A stretch of 64,000 nt of DNA, from assembly GCA_016350165.1 (NCBI GenBank), contig CP066225.1, forward strand, positions 1,178,001 through 1,242,000. Direction: 5' to 3'. Below the pieces are notes generated by a model. It saw only the letters and a program-made list of their open reading frames with translations, did no database searches and was not told the DNA's origin. Shown here piece after piece: positions 1-8,880 of this stretch. The translations under genes and the position numbers were made by a program. Source of the DNA: Planctomycetota bacterium (GTDB lineage Bacteria > Planctomycetota > Phycisphaerae > Phycisphaerales > Phycisphaeraceae). Within the stretch, counting starts at the first letter, position 1. The number at the start of each line of letters is the position of its first letter.

Positions 1-1
1 G

Positions 2-1108
2 AAGGTATTAACTGGCGCGAAGCGTGTTGTCGTGAAGATCGGCACGCAATTGTTGACGTTACGTGATGAGCAAGGGCCGGGGATTGACGAGAAGTTTATC
101 AATCATCTGGCAAAACAGATTGCTGCTTTGCGTGAACGTGGTATTGAAGTGACGTTGGTGAGTTCTGGTGCTGTTGGCGCAGGTTGTGTTGAATTGGGTA
201 TGGAGAGAAGGCCCAGCGATGTAGCGGGGATGCAAGCGGCTGCGGCGATTGGGCAAAGACGTTTGATGCAGTTGATGTATAAGGCGTTTGAGAAATATAG
301 TATTTCGGTTGCACAGATTCTGCTGACACGCACGGACTTTGATGATCGTACACGGTACTTGAATATACGAAACTGCATTAGGAAGCTGCATGAGTATGGG
401 ACGCTGCCGATTCTGAATGAGAATGATACGGTGTCGGTGGATGAGTTGCGGTTTGGTGATAACGATATGTTGGCGGCTTTAACGTGTAATGCATTGAGGG
501 CACAGGCGGTCGTGCTTCTGACATCAGTGGATGGGTTACTTGATGAAAACATGAACGTCATTGATTTGGTTGATGATGTTGCGAAGTTCATGACGCTGAC
601 GAATGATGGGGAGAAAACGGCGTGGGGATCAGGGGGCATGGGTTCAAAGCTTGAGGCAGCAAGTCTGGTGACGGATGCAGGTGATGTGGCAGTGATCGCA
701 TCGGGTCGAGAGAAGGATATTCTGACGCGGCTAATGGATGGAGAAAAGCTGGGAACGGTGCTCTTGCCTGCGGAAAGAAAGTTGGCTTCACGGCAACGCT
801 GGATCGCAATGACGAAACGTCCTGCGGGGACGTTGACGGTGGATGAAGGGGCGGCGAATGCATTGATTGAACGGAAGAAGTCGCTGCTGGCATCAGGAAT
901 TACGAAGGTGAGTGGCCGGTTTGAGAAAGGCGAGATTCTTTCTATTAAACTGAGTGGTGATGGCGAGATTGCGCGGGGGCTGAGTAATTTTAGTAGTGAG
1001 GATTTGAAGCAGATTATTGGGAAGCGATCGAATCAGTTTGAAAAGATTTTGGGGAGAGTGACTTATTCCGAAGTGATCCATCGTGATCATTTGGTGATAC
1101 GAAAGTAA
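2..1108 (+). CDS. proB: Glutamate 5-kinase (5' end outside window)
   Basis: Phosphorylates L-glutamate to glutamyl-5-phosphate, the first step of proline synthesis, in the cytoplasm. The frame is open to the left edge: the codons before the first in-window start (GTG at 32) read KVLTGAKRVV, which fits the usual N-terminus, so the true start lies outside. The amino-acid kinase domain covers about the first 250 residues, with KIGTQLL, SSGAVGAG, NENDTVS, GDNDM and GSGGMGSK. A C-terminal PUA domain follows (about 270-355, starting near AGTLTVDEGA), as in the long form of the family (E. coli about 367 aa). No proA is visible downstream. The family assignment is firm; only the start is missing. Confidence 0.95.
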   Translation, partial: KVLTGAKRVVVKIGTQLLTLRDEQGPGIDEKFINHLAKQIAALRERGIEVTLVSSGAVGAGCVELGMERRPSDVAGMQAAAAIGQRRLMQLMYKAFEKYSISVAQILLTRTDFDDRTRYLNIRNCIRKLHEYGTLPILNENDTVSVDELRFGDNDMLAALTCNALRAQAVVLLTSVDGLLDENMNVIDLVDDVAKFMTLTNDGEKTAWGSGGMGSKLEAASLVTDAGDVAVIASGREKDILTRLMDGEKLGTVLLPAERKLASRQRWIAMTKRPAGTLTVDEGAANALIERKKSLLASGITKVSGRFEKGEILSIKLSGDGEIARGLSNFSSEDLKQIIGKRSNQFEKILGRVTYSEVIHRDHLVIRK

Positions 1109-1305
1109 AAGAAAATTGATTGAACGAGGGTGTGGGGTTTTAGTGCGCTCTAATTGTCGAATAGGTGGATCTGCTTTTATTTTTCACGCCCTATCTTTAA
1201 TTGTTACCTAAACCGAATGATTGATACGACCGATATTCTCATCAACGGCGCAGGGTATGCGCGCATTGGATGAAAGAAAGTCACTGTAAACGTTGATGGA
1301 GAGGC

Positions 1306-2265
1306 ATGGAGCGAGGACATCACAAGAGTGAAACAGATCACCAGAGGTTGCTGCGAATCAGTGTCGATTGCAGGAATGGTGAAGCTGCGCGTGCGGAGAT
1401 GGCGTTGTATGCGTGGTTGAGGGATGAATCATGCCCGGCGACGGCACGGGTGATGCTTGCTGCGATGTGGGCGAGGCGGGGGAAGCTGGAGGATGCGAAG
1501 GAAATTTTGCAGGGGGTGTATGAGCAAGAAATTGAGACATGGCGGCCGAGCGAGGTACAGTTACTGATTAGTGTGTTGATTGCATGTGATTTGGTTGATG
1601 CTGCGAAGAGACTTGGGAAAGCATTGTATAAGGGGTATGGCCAGTATGAGGAGATTGGGAAGTGGTTAAGGACAATGTCGGTACCGGGCTCGGTAGAGTT
1701 GCCTTATGTGAGTGAAAAGTTGGTTGTGAGATTGGCAGAGCAGTTGGCTGAGAATTTGGATGTGCTGGGAAGTTTGGTTTATGCGCAGAAACATGAGCCG
1801 CGTGCGAAGTCGGTGCTGATGCTACGACATGCGATGATGCGTGTTGTGAAGGGGGAAATGTGTGAGACGGATGAACTGTTATGCGTTGTGGGGCTAGCGG
1901 AATTGGCGATGTTGGCAGGGGATCATCGGGATGTAAAACGATGGGCTAAACGTGGGCTTAAGATTGATCCGTATCATGCACGATTGGCGTTACTGCTTTC
2001 AGAGATTGAGCAAACATATGCTGAGAATGTAGCGAGAAAACATTTAGCTGCGGTTGCGAGGAAACATCCACATTATCCGGATGTAAGATCTGCACTGATC
2101 CGGCAGAAGTTTGCGGATGGTAAAACTGAATCGGCTAAGCGCAAATTAGATAACTGGCTGAAGTATGATCCAGCATCAATGTTGGCTCAGCAATTGCGAA
2201 TGAAATTCAGTTCGCATTATGAACCCGAGTTGGAAGATGTACGTGAAGAAGAGGTGGCGGCATGA
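1306..2265 (+). CDS. TPR-like repeat protein, first of a coupled pair
   Basis: An alpha-helical protein of 319 aa with degenerate tetratricopeptide-type helices, for example around residues 45-70 (ARVMLAAMWARRGKLEDAKE) and 205-240 (DHRDVKRWAKRGLKIDPYHA). No signal peptide or membrane segment is seen, so it is probably cytoplasmic. A purine-rich GGAGAGG sits immediately before the ATG, which is closer than usual. The stop overlaps the start of the next TPR gene by 4 bp (ATGA), so the two are translationally coupled and probably act together. The specific role is unknown. TPR scaffolds bind other proteins, and no partner is indicated here. Confidence 0.8.
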   Translation: MERGHHKSETDHQRLLRISVDCRNGEAARAEMALYAWLRDESCPATARVMLAAMWARRGKLEDAKEILQGVYEQEIETWRPSEVQLLISVLIACDLVDAAKRLGKALYKGYGQYEEIGKWLRTMSVPGSVELPYVSEKLVVRLAEQLAENLDVLGSLVYAQKHEPRAKSVLMLRHAMMRVVKGEMCETDELLCVVGLAELAMLAGDHRDVKRWAKRGLKIDPYHARLALLLSEIEQTYAENVARKHLAAVARKHPHYPDVRSALIRQKFADGKTESAKRKLDNWLKYDPASMLAQQLRMKFSSHYEPELEDVREEEVAA

Positions 2266-3617
2266 GTTTGTTTTCACGTGAAAAAGCGATGATGTTCAGA
2301 GATCTGGCACAGCTTTCTTATGATGCGGGTTTGTTGGCTGTGGCTGAAAGACAGGTTGAACAAGCAGTGGATGTGTGTGGTGATGATCCACAGGTGGTAC
2401 TACTGCAGGTGGAAATTTTACTGGAGCTTGGAAAACACAAGGATGCTAAGCGAGTATTAGATAGTCTGACTGAATTAGAGATTGATATAACGAATTCGCC
2501 GCGGTATTTGAAAGCTGCATGCCTGGTTCATGCGGGATGCGAGGATATTGGAGGGGCTGTTGAAGTTGCGGAGTGTTTGAGCAGGATGTTGCCGGGAGAT
2601 ATAGGGGCGATGCAAATGCTTGCGGGGTTGTATATTGAAGCTGAACGGTTTAATGATGCGGGCGTCGTGTTGCGAGAACTCCTACAGCGGCAAGCTGGAA
2701 ATGAAGGGATTAAACGTTTACTTGGTAGCCTGCCTTTGAATAAAGACTTGCTGGCAAGTGATGTGCAAACTGAGGCGGATTCGCTGCTAATGCAGTACTT
2801 TATGAATGCCCAGCGTGAAGTGGTTGATGAAGCGGATGCGTCGGCGACGATGTGTGAAATGAGTGATCGCGCGATTGATATGTTGCGTGCAGCGAGACGT
2901 TGTGTTGAAGAAGAGCGACTAGCGGATGCAGAGCGGTTGTATCGAACACTGATTGAACAAAATCAACATGATGCTGAACTCATGCTTGAAGCTGGCCGAG
3001 TTGCATGCAATTTGGGTGAAGAAGAAATTGCACTTGAGCGGTTTGAAAAGGCTACGGAATATGGGGATGAAGACGGGTCTAATCATGGATTAGCTGAACA
3101 GGCAAAACTGCATATGCAAGGCGGGCGATTTGTTTCGGCTATCGGGGGATGGATTCAGATTATTCGGAACGACAAGAAGTATTGGGAGGCGTGGTGCGGT
3201 GTTGTTGTGTGCGGACATGTGCTTTCGCGGCATCAATTGGTAAATCGGGGTGTTGGTGAATTAAAGTTGCATGTGCCAAAGGTTGAGCGACGCCGAATGT
3301 TGGCGAAGATGTGGCATCATATTGCGGATGCGCAGATGTTACAGCATGAACTTGAAATGAGTTGGCCTTGCGAGAAAGAGGTGTCGCCGCTGGATGAGAT
3401 GCTTGAAGAGGCATCGAAAACGCTGACGAATATGCGTGAAAAATATCCATTAAGGGCGGATGTTCATTATCATTGCGCGGCGACATTGGAGGCTTTAGGT
3501 AAGGTTAATATTGCAAAACATGCGATAGATGACGCACTGCATATCAATGGGCGATATGAGGCTGCGAAGCAGTTATCAGATCGTTTGGATCGCGTGAAAG
3601 AAATGCGTGCAGCTTGA
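2262..3617 (+). CDS. TPR-repeat protein, second of a coupled pair
   Basis: A 451-aa helical repeat protein with clearer TPR units than its neighbour: residues about 10-65 (LAQLSYDAGLLAVAERQVEQ), 115-145, 210-265 (EEERLADAERLYRTLIEQNQ) and a C-terminal unit near 400-440 (LGKVNIAKHAIDDALHINGR). No signal peptide or transmembrane helix is seen. It starts inside the stop of the upstream TPR gene (ATGA overlap), which indicates one operon. It ends convergently against a small minus-strand cysteine-rich gene 6 nt away, with no obvious terminator between them. Function is not recognisable beyond protein-protein scaffolding. Confidence 0.85.
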   Translation: MSLFSREKAMMFRDLAQLSYDAGLLAVAERQVEQAVDVCGDDPQVVLLQVEILLELGKHKDAKRVLDSLTELEIDITNSPRYLKAACLVHAGCEDIGGAVEVAECLSRMLPGDIGAMQMLAGLYIEAERFNDAGVVLRELLQRQAGNEGIKRLLGSLPLNKDLLASDVQTEADSLLMQYFMNAQREVVDEADASATMCEMSDRAIDMLRAARRCVEEERLADAERLYRTLIEQNQHDAELMLEAGRVACNLGEEEIALERFEKATEYGDEDGSNHGLAEQAKLHMQGGRFVSAIGGWIQIIRNDKKYWEAWCGVVVCGHVLSRHQLVNRGVGELKLHVPKVERRRMLAKMWHHIADAQMLQHELEMSWPCEKEVSPLDEMLEEASKTLTNMREKYPLRADVHYHCAATLEALGKVNIAKHAIDDALHINGRYEAAKQLSDRLDRVKEMRAA

Positions 3618-3622
3618 TGTCG

Positions 3623-3982
3623 TTAATCTTTTTCGGGTGGGTATTTTGTGGGGTCCCAGCGAAAATCGATGTCTTTATCTTTGTGAAATGTTTTTGCGCC
3701 GAGTCGGATATCGTCCCAACAAACGATGGCGTTCTTGTTGAGGCCGGGCGAATCGGTGGCGATTGTGTTGCGCCAGTGTTTTGTGTGTTGAGGCTTGTGT
3801 TGCAGGCACAAGGTACAATCAAAATCATCTTGTGAGGGTGAGGCATTATCGAGTGCTTTTTTCAGGCACGAGAGACAGATGACGGAGCCGTGATGGCCTT
3901 CGATCATGGGGATGACTTCGTCCCAATCGATGCCACAGAAATCACATGAGATGATGATGTATCCATTTTCTTCGCGTTGCAT
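3623..3982 (-). CDS. Small Cys-pair protein, possible zinc ribbon
   Basis: 119 aa, not recognised by name. It contains three CxxC pairs: CDFC near residue 14, CLSC near 36 and CTLC near 57. The spacing is compatible with one or two zinc-binding knuckles (inference). The C-terminal half is polar with no membrane segment, and the protein ends in a charged Pro-rich tail. It lies convergent to the TPR pair with almost no gap and upstream of nothing on its own strand. Alternative: an uncharacterised HNH-like or rubredoxin-like fold. Codon use resembles the neighbours, so it is likely a resident gene. Confidence 0.6.
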   Translation of the reverse strand: MQREENGYIIISCDFCGIDWDEVIPMIEGHHGSVICLSCLKKALDNASPSQDDFDCTLCLQHKPQHTKHWRNTIATDSPGLNKNAIVCWDDIRLGAKTFHKDKDIDFRWDPTKYPPEKD

Positions 3983-4013
3983 GAGGTAACGATATCAGGT
4001 TGCGAAGAAACGG

Positions 4014-4030
4014 TCCAATCGTTGATTAGA
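4014..4030. repeat. Dispersed palindrome copy 1
   Basis: Reads TCCAATCGTTGATTAGA, one mismatch from the element TCTAATC-GTT-GATTAGA seen elsewhere in the window. It sits 39 nt past the stop of the minus-strand TonB-like gene. There is no T-run typical of an intrinsic terminator. Confidence 0.55.
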
Positions 4031-4068
4031 CGGGACAATGAGGTCTTTTTGTAAGGAAGTTGAATAAC

Positions 4069-5037
4069 TCAGCGTAAGAGGATGTTTACTTCAAGGATGA
4101 CGGATTTGTGTTTTTTGAGTCCGGGGCCTGAAGCTTTCCAACTGTAGAGACTGGAGAGGATGGGGCCATCGATATTGGCGGCACCGGTTTTGATTTTCAT
4201 TTTAACGGCAAGCACATCACCTTTTCGATCAAACTCGACAACAGCGGTTGGGTTACCGACGGTCCTGAGTGTGGTGACGACAGCTTCGATGCCGAAACGT
4301 GGGACTTTGGTTTTGACCTTGACGTCGCCATAAGTGAGGACAGCACCGGGTCTGACTTTGAGATTACGTGCAATAAGCGAGACGGCAGGAGATTCGGATT
4401 CAGCACGCGGCGAACTGGTTGGTCTGGCATTTGATTGAACTGCACCGATTTGTGTTTTAGCAGCATTACCTTCTTGTTTTATAGGCTGATTACTGCTCTG
4501 CCCTTTGGTCGGCTTCTGAGAAGGCTTGGTCATCGCGACCTGAATTTTATCATCTGCATTGACTGGGAGTGTGTATTCCTGTTCAGCAACGTCAGGCTGT
4601 GGTTTCTGCTGTTGATTTGAATCTACCATCTCTATCTCGTGAATAGCTTCATCCGGGCTTTGGATAGCTGGGTCGGTTGCATCAATGAGAAGCGGCGCGT
4701 CAGGAACTGGCGTGACTTCAGTTTGGACGGCTGGCTGTTCGGTGGTACTTTTAGGTGCTATGAGCTTTTCAAAGTCTTCGTAGGAAATCCATGCGACCTG
4801 CGGCACGGTCATATCTTTTGAGCCAACATGTATTCGGTCATCAACTTCTTTAGGTTCTTTTATAACTTCTGCTAATTTTTCTTCAGTCGCAGAAGATGTG
4901 AAAGTGAAACCACGTACGATGACAGGCCAAAGAAGCGCATGAAGAAGTAATGCCCAAATGATGCCCAAAATTAAGGGCCATTGGGAATCGTGCTCCATAT
5001 ACTGAGCACTTTGAAGATGTAAACTTCGATCGGGCAT
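4069..5037 (-). CDS. TonB-like envelope protein
   Basis: 322 aa with one N-terminal membrane helix at about residues 20-42 (LILGIIWALLLHALLWPVIV), no cleavage site, then a long low-complexity periplasmic linker rich in P, Q, S and acidic residues (about 60-220). The C-terminal 90-residue domain starts near VRPGAVLTYGD and ends in a beta-strand-like VILEVNILLR. This layout is that of TonB/TolA-type energy couplers. The C-terminal domain is not a clear textbook TonB, so the call is by architecture and by its neighbour: it begins 9 nt after an ExbD/TolR gene. Probably spans from inner membrane to outer-membrane partners. No ExbB is adjacent. Confidence 0.65.
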   Translation of the reverse strand: MPDRSLHLQSAQYMEHDSQWPLILGIIWALLLHALLWPVIVRGFTFTSSATEEKLAEVIKEPKEVDDRIHVGSKDMTVPQVAWISYEDFEKLIAPKSTTEQPAVQTEVTPVPDAPLLIDATDPAIQSPDEAIHEIEMVDSNQQQKPQPDVAEQEYTLPVNADDKIQVAMTKPSQKPTKGQSSNQPIKQEGNAAKTQIGAVQSNARPTSSPRAESESPAVSLIARNLKVRPGAVLTYGDVKVKTKVPRFGIEAVVTTLRTVGNPTAVVEFDRKGDVLAVKMKIKTGAANIDGPILSSLYSWKASGPGLKKHKSVILEVNILLR

Positions 5038-5046
5038 GGTTATGAC

Positions 5047-5529
5047 TTATGGATTTGGTGGACCTGCGAAACGGAAGTCTTTAATCCCTGCATTTTGGAG
5101 TTTCTGAACAAGATTGAGAATAAGTGGGCCACGATCAACCAGCTTGATCGTTGTGTCGATCTGTTCGCCTTCATCTTCTACTTCCATTGCAACGACAACG
5201 AGCGGCTGCTCTTCTTGCGACCCGATGGTGTTGAGTTTATCGACGAATGCTTCTTCTTTAAGTTCTTTTTGATTGACGAAGTATTGGCCAGCCTTGCTTA
5301 TTGTGATTGCGACGACGGTTGTTTCGGTTAGTTGCTGGCCAGTGTTGACGCCAGCAAGTTTGACGGGGAGGAAATCGACGCGCACGACAAGTGTGTAGAT
5401 AAAAAATGTGAGCAAAAGAAAGATCACATCAATCATCGGCGTCATTTCGATGCGTGTGGAGAAGTCGGATCGTCTAATACGTCGTGTTCGCATGTCCTTC
5501 ATGTTAACGGATCGCTTTGAAAAATGCAT
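5047..5529 (-). CDS. Biopolymer transport protein ExbD/TolR
   Basis: An inner-membrane proton-channel subunit that works with ExbB/TolQ to energise TonB/TolA-like proteins. The family hallmark is present: a basic N-terminus, then EMTPMIDVIFLLLTFFIYTL forming the single membrane helix with the conserved channel Asp in PMIDV. It has a periplasmic domain of about 110 residues ending in NAGIKDFRFAGPP. The first ATG (5529) was chosen; the frame extends 12 codons further to a TTG, and an internal ATG at 5502 is also possible. None has a good ribosome site. It is directly upstream of the TonB-like gene. No ExbB lies upstream within the window, so the motor partner must be elsewhere. Confidence 0.85.
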   Translation of the reverse strand: MHFSKRSVNMKDMRTRRIRRSDFSTRIEMTPMIDVIFLLLTFFIYTLVVRVDFLPVKLAGVNTGQQLTETTVVAITISKAGQYFVNQKELKEEAFVDKLNTIGSQEEQPLVVVAMEVEDEGEQIDTTIKLVDRGPLILNLVQKLQNAGIKDFRFAGPPNP

Positions 5530-5766
5530 GGTGAAAGGGTGGCCGATAACGTCAGTTCTCGGCAATTGGGGAAATAGGGTTGATATTCATGAACTCGGCG
5601 GAATTGATGATGGGCATAAAAACATTCACAAATGTCATATGAGTAGATATGATAGCGAGATGATTTGACTGTCATTTCTATGCGATTATTGATTGGTAAG
5701 ACGCGGGGATATGAGCAGGGATAGCACAAACAGGGAACCAGGGATACTAAGGATTAGGGGATAATC

Positions 5767-6180
5767 ATGAATGATGAAGACACACCGGCAGAGCCTGACA
5801 TATCGGAACCGGACATTACGAAAGATGACAAAACGTTTGCAATGTTGTGCCACATGTCAGCGATCCTGACAGGATTTTTGGGACCGTTGATTATTTGGCT
5901 GGTAAAGAAGGATGAATCAGAGTACGTGGATTACCACGGCAAAGAGGCGCTAAACTTTGCACTATCAGCATTTATTGTATTCGTTTCGTTGTGTATTGGG
6001 TTGATTGTACTTGGTGTAATTTTAGATTTTGTGCCTGTGATCAGACATTTTGTATTTATTCTTGGGCTCATACCGTTTGCGTTTTATGTAGGTGTGTTAT
6101 TGATGTTAGTTTTGGCTGGGGTCAAAGCGAACGAAGGTATGAAATATTCATATCCATTTTGCCTTCGACTCATAAAATAG
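5767..6180 (+). CDS. DUF4870-type membrane protein, copy 1
   Basis: 137 aa. An acidic N-terminus is followed by the DUF4870 pattern: KTFAMLCHMSAILTGFLGPL, then IIWLVKKDESEYVDYHGKEALNF, and two further membrane helices (about 70-95 and 100-125). It ends in a basic Tyr-Pro-Phe/Arg segment typical of the family. Three membrane segments are expected. The biological role of DUF4870 is not established. A close paralogue follows 49 nt downstream in the same direction, which points to tandem duplication and one transcript ending at the strong hairpin at 6651-6713. Confidence 0.85.
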   Translation: MNDEDTPAEPDISEPDITKDDKTFAMLCHMSAILTGFLGPLIIWLVKKDESEYVDYHGKEALNFALSAFIVFVSLCIGLIVLGVILDFVPVIRHFVFILGLIPFAFYVGVLLMLVLAGVKANEGMKYSYPFCLRLIK

Positions 6181-6229
6181 AATCACGAACACATTGCATT
6201 TCAATACCCCTTAAGGAGATATCTGACCC

Positions 6230-6643
6230 ATGAACGCAGCAGAAGAAACTAACGCTGATAAGCCAGCGGAAAATGCAGATAACGAAGTTGTAGCTACAGA
6301 TGAAATTCCCCAAGAAGAAAAGACGATGGGGATGTTGTGTTACCTATTTGTTTTTTTAGGATTGCCCATTCCTTTTGGCAACATCATAGGGCCATTGGTA
6401 TTGTGGTTGATCAAAAAGGATGAGATGCCATTTGTTGACAAGTGCGGCAAGGAAATTTTGAATTTCCAGATCACCGCGATGATCGCTATAACGATCTGCG
6501 GTTCCCTGTTCTTCCTTGCCATACCGCTCATTTTAATCCCTGTGATCGCGATTGCTGATGGCATTTTTACGGTTTTGGGAACAATCAAAGCCTACGAAGG
6601 CAAAGAATATCAGTACCCATTTGCAATTCGCTTCATCAAATAA
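6230..6643 (+). CDS. DUF4870-type membrane protein, copy 2
   Basis: 137 aa, the same length as its upstream paralogue and alignable over its whole length: EKTMGMLCYLFVFLGLPIPF, LVLWLIKKDEMPFVDKCGKE, and a C-terminus ending YQYPFAIRFIK against YSYPFCLRLIK in copy 1. Three membrane helices are predicted. AAGGAGA lies about 12 nt before the ATG. The N-terminus is acidic and variable between copies. A long bidirectional hairpin follows the stop. Function of the family is unknown. Confidence 0.85.
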   Translation: MNAAEETNADKPAENADNEVVATDEIPQEEKTMGMLCYLFVFLGLPIPFGNIIGPLVLWLIKKDEMPFVDKCGKEILNFQITAMIAITICGSLFFLAIPLILIPVIAIADGIFTVLGTIKAYEGKEYQYPFAIRFIK

Positions 6644-6650
6644 GTCACTT

Positions 6651-6713
6651 ATATATAAAGACAAAAAACAGCACGTGGTATTAGCCTGCGTGCTGTTTTA
6701 TGTCTTTATATAT
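6651..6713. terminator. Bidirectional hairpin terminator
   Basis: A 25-nt inverted repeat with one mismatch (arms 6651-6675 and 6689-6713, 13-nt loop). The GC-rich core CAGCACG is flanked by A and T runs on both sides, so it can end both the DUF4870 genes (+) and the aroB/GNAT unit (-). Confidence 0.9.
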
Positions 6714-6728
6714 AGTGCGAACTAATCG

Positions 6729-7256
6729 TCAGTCACCTAGTCCATTGAATTCAGATACATATTTTACGATGCCGCCGACGGATGGGAGTGATGCTGGGTT
6801 GATCATGTAGATTTGAAAAGCATCACCGCCGCTATATTCATCTTCTAACTTGTAATTAGATGCCGGCATAAAACCAAAGCGGCTATAATATGCTGGATCG
6901 CCTAATACAACGATGAAGCTTACACCTTTTTCGCGACACTGACGGATGCCTTCAAGGATGAGTGCACTACCAATACCTTGCTTTTGCAAATCGGGATCAA
7001 CAGCAATTGGTGCGAGGCCGATTCCATGTGCGATTGTTTGGCCGTTGGTTTCAATCGTGACAGGACTGAAAGCGATGTGGCCGACCACTTTACTGGCATG
7101 CTCTGCAACGAGAGAAAGACTAAGTTTTGCGTGATCACGTAACTGGTCAATGAGTCTCGCTTCGCCCTGCCCTGGGAAAGCTGCGACATTTAATTCAAAG
7201 ATTGCTTGTTGATCAATCGGTTTTTCTGCACGTATTTGCATGACTCTTCCAATCAT
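6729..7256 (-). CDS. GNAT N-acetyltransferase (YhbS-like)
   Basis: A GCN5-related acetyltransferase of 175 aa that transfers acetyl from acetyl-CoA to an unknown substrate. Visible motifs: AFPGQGEARLIDQLRD near the N-terminus, the acetyl-CoA binding segment GLAPIAVDPDLQKQGIGSAL (motif A, about 80-100), and VLGDPAYYSRFGF (motif B), the last typical of the YhbS group. The ATG at 7256 is 12 nt after the aroB stop. A second ATG at 7241 has GGAAGAG just upstream and may be the real start, giving MQIRAEKP. It probably shares a transcript with aroB, although no functional link to the shikimate pathway is evident. Confidence 0.85.
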   Translation of the reverse strand: MIGRVMQIRAEKPIDQQAIFELNVAAFPGQGEARLIDQLRDHAKLSLSLVAEHASKVVGHIAFSPVTIETNGQTIAHGIGLAPIAVDPDLQKQGIGSALILEGIRQCREKGVSFIVVLGDPAYYSRFGFMPASNYKLEDEYSGGDAFQIYMINPASLPSVGGIVKYVSEFNGLGD

Positions 7257-7268
7257 GGGGCTTGAAAT

Positions 7269-8366
7269 TTATTCTGGGATTGTAATCGCTTGCCATGCAT
7301 CCACGATTGCTTCGATAGACGTGTCATCGACAATGCTTACTGCGCCAATTTTATCAGGCAAAACAAGCCGAATCTTGCCATCTGCGACTTTCTTGTCGTG
7401 GCGCATAACATCAATTAGCTTCAATGCATGAGGCAATTTTGCTTTACATGGAAGGCCAAGCGCTTCTTGAACAGCGATCAAACGTGTGAGCACTTCTTTA
7501 TCGCAACGTCCTGCTTCAACAGCGAGATGTGTTGCAGCGACCATGCCGAGTGCGACCGCTTCGCCATGTTTATAGGTGTTATAACCAGTTGATGCTTCGA
7601 TAGCATGAGCGAAGGTATGACCAAAGTTTAGATGTGCTCGTTCGCCAGCTTCTTTCTCGTCATTCATCACGACAGTCGCTTTAATCTGTACATTCCAGCG
7701 GACTAGTTCGACCATAGTTGCTCTATCGAGTGACTTGATCTTGTCAGCATTATCGAGGAGCCACGTGAAAAGCTGTTCATCACGAATGATGCCGTGCTTA
7801 ACACACTCCGCAAGACCGCATAGGAGTTCACGTTCTGGAAGCGTGTCGAGTGTTTCGGTGTCAATGAGAACAAGGTGTGGCTGATGGAATGCACCGACGA
7901 GGTTTTTGCCTTGAGGCATGTTCACGCCTGTCTTACCACCGACAGATGCATCGACCATTGCGAGCAGTGTTGTGGGGCATTGAATGAAAGGCACACCTCG
8001 TAGGTATGAACTTGCGACGAAGCCTGTGACGTCACCAGTGATGCCACCACCAACTGCAACGACAGGGCTTTTACGTTCGAGTTTGTTATCGAGAAGTACT
8101 GACTGAAGTTGGCTGAAGGTTTGGAGGGTTTTGTGCTCTTCTCCGACAGGCATGATTGCGATGGTGGTATCGAAGCCTGCATCACGCATTGCGCGAGCGG
8201 CTTTGAGCCCCCAAGTCTTTTCGACATTTTCATCGTTGATGGTTGCAGCTTTGTCGTGCTTGGCCAATTTCATGACGCGTTCACCCAGTTCATCGAGCAG
8301 GCCGGGCCCGATGACGATCTCGTATTGGTGATGCGGCAAAATTAGGTCTACTTTCGCGCGTTCCAT
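7269..8366 (-). CDS. aroB: 3-dehydroquinate synthase
   Basis: Converts DAHP to 3-dehydroquinate, the second step of the shikimate pathway, with NAD and a divalent metal as cofactors. 365 aa is the normal length. NAD-binding GGGITGD (about 107-113) and TTLLAMVDASVGGKTGVN are present, as are metal ligands in LAECVKHG, LNFGHTFAHA and YKHGEAV. The ATG at 8366 has a GAG-containing weak ribosome site. It is the first gene of a two-gene minus-strand unit with the GNAT gene and ends at the bidirectional hairpin at 6651-6713. The assignment is firm. Confidence 0.97.
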   Translation of the reverse strand: MERAKVDLILPHHQYEIVIGPGLLDELGERVMKLAKHDKAATINDENVEKTWGLKAARAMRDAGFDTTIAIMPVGEEHKTLQTFSQLQSVLLDNKLERKSPVVAVGGGITGDVTGFVASSYLRGVPFIQCPTTLLAMVDASVGGKTGVNMPQGKNLVGAFHQPHLVLIDTETLDTLPERELLCGLAECVKHGIIRDEQLFTWLLDNADKIKSLDRATMVELVRWNVQIKATVVMNDEKEAGERAHLNFGHTFAHAIEASTGYNTYKHGEAVALGMVAATHLAVEAGRCDKEVLTRLIAVQEALGLPCKAKLPHALKLIDVMRHDKKVADGKIRLVLPDKIGAVSIVDDTSIEAIVDAWQAITIPE

Positions 8367-8468
8367 AATCTCATTCCGTGGCGATATCGCCGGTGTAAAT
8401 CGTGAATCAGTAGCGTGATGCTACAGAATTATGATAAGGGAGGAGGGGATGGCGTGCGAATAGAGACA

Positions 8469-8693
8469 CTAGGAACCAATGCTCAACTGATCTGATTTTG
8501 AGCGATTTTTCCCGTACATGATGCCCATCGCAATAATACATGCAGATAGAATGATGACTGCACCAAGGAAAATGGTGCTTGAAGCCTTAAACATCGCTTC
8601 ATCATGGGCATTGATAGCCACTGCAACCCCTGAAGCGACAGCACATAAAAATGAAGCAAAAAATGACGTGGCGATATCGAAAGAAATATTCAT
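8469..8693 (-). CDS. Small two-helix membrane protein
   Basis: 74 aa, not recognised. Two hydrophobic segments at about 8-28 (ATSFFASFLCAVASGVAVAI) and 40-60 (TIFLGAVIILSACIIAMGIM) are followed by a short basic/polar tail (YGKNRSKSDQ). A run of G directly precedes the ATG but at poor spacing. It lies between aroB and guaA, divergent from guaA. The regular hydrophobic pattern suggests a real gene, but no family is seen. Confidence 0.5.
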   Translation of the reverse strand: MNISFDIATSFFASFLCAVASGVAVAINAHDEAMFKASSTIFLGAVIILSACIIAMGIMYGKNRSKSDQLSIGS

Positions 8694-8880
8694 CCCCCAA
8701 TTATGCCGCCTCGCAATTTACCGTCAATAATTTTTATGCATCTTGATAAATGCCCCGAAATCGCCCTTAAGCATCCGAGAGCAAGGAAGATAGTCGCAGC
8801 TAATTCTGCTACAATTATCCTTTTCCCAGCAACAACCAGCCCGAACATTGGGCGAACAGCAACAGAAAATGGGTTGTACG

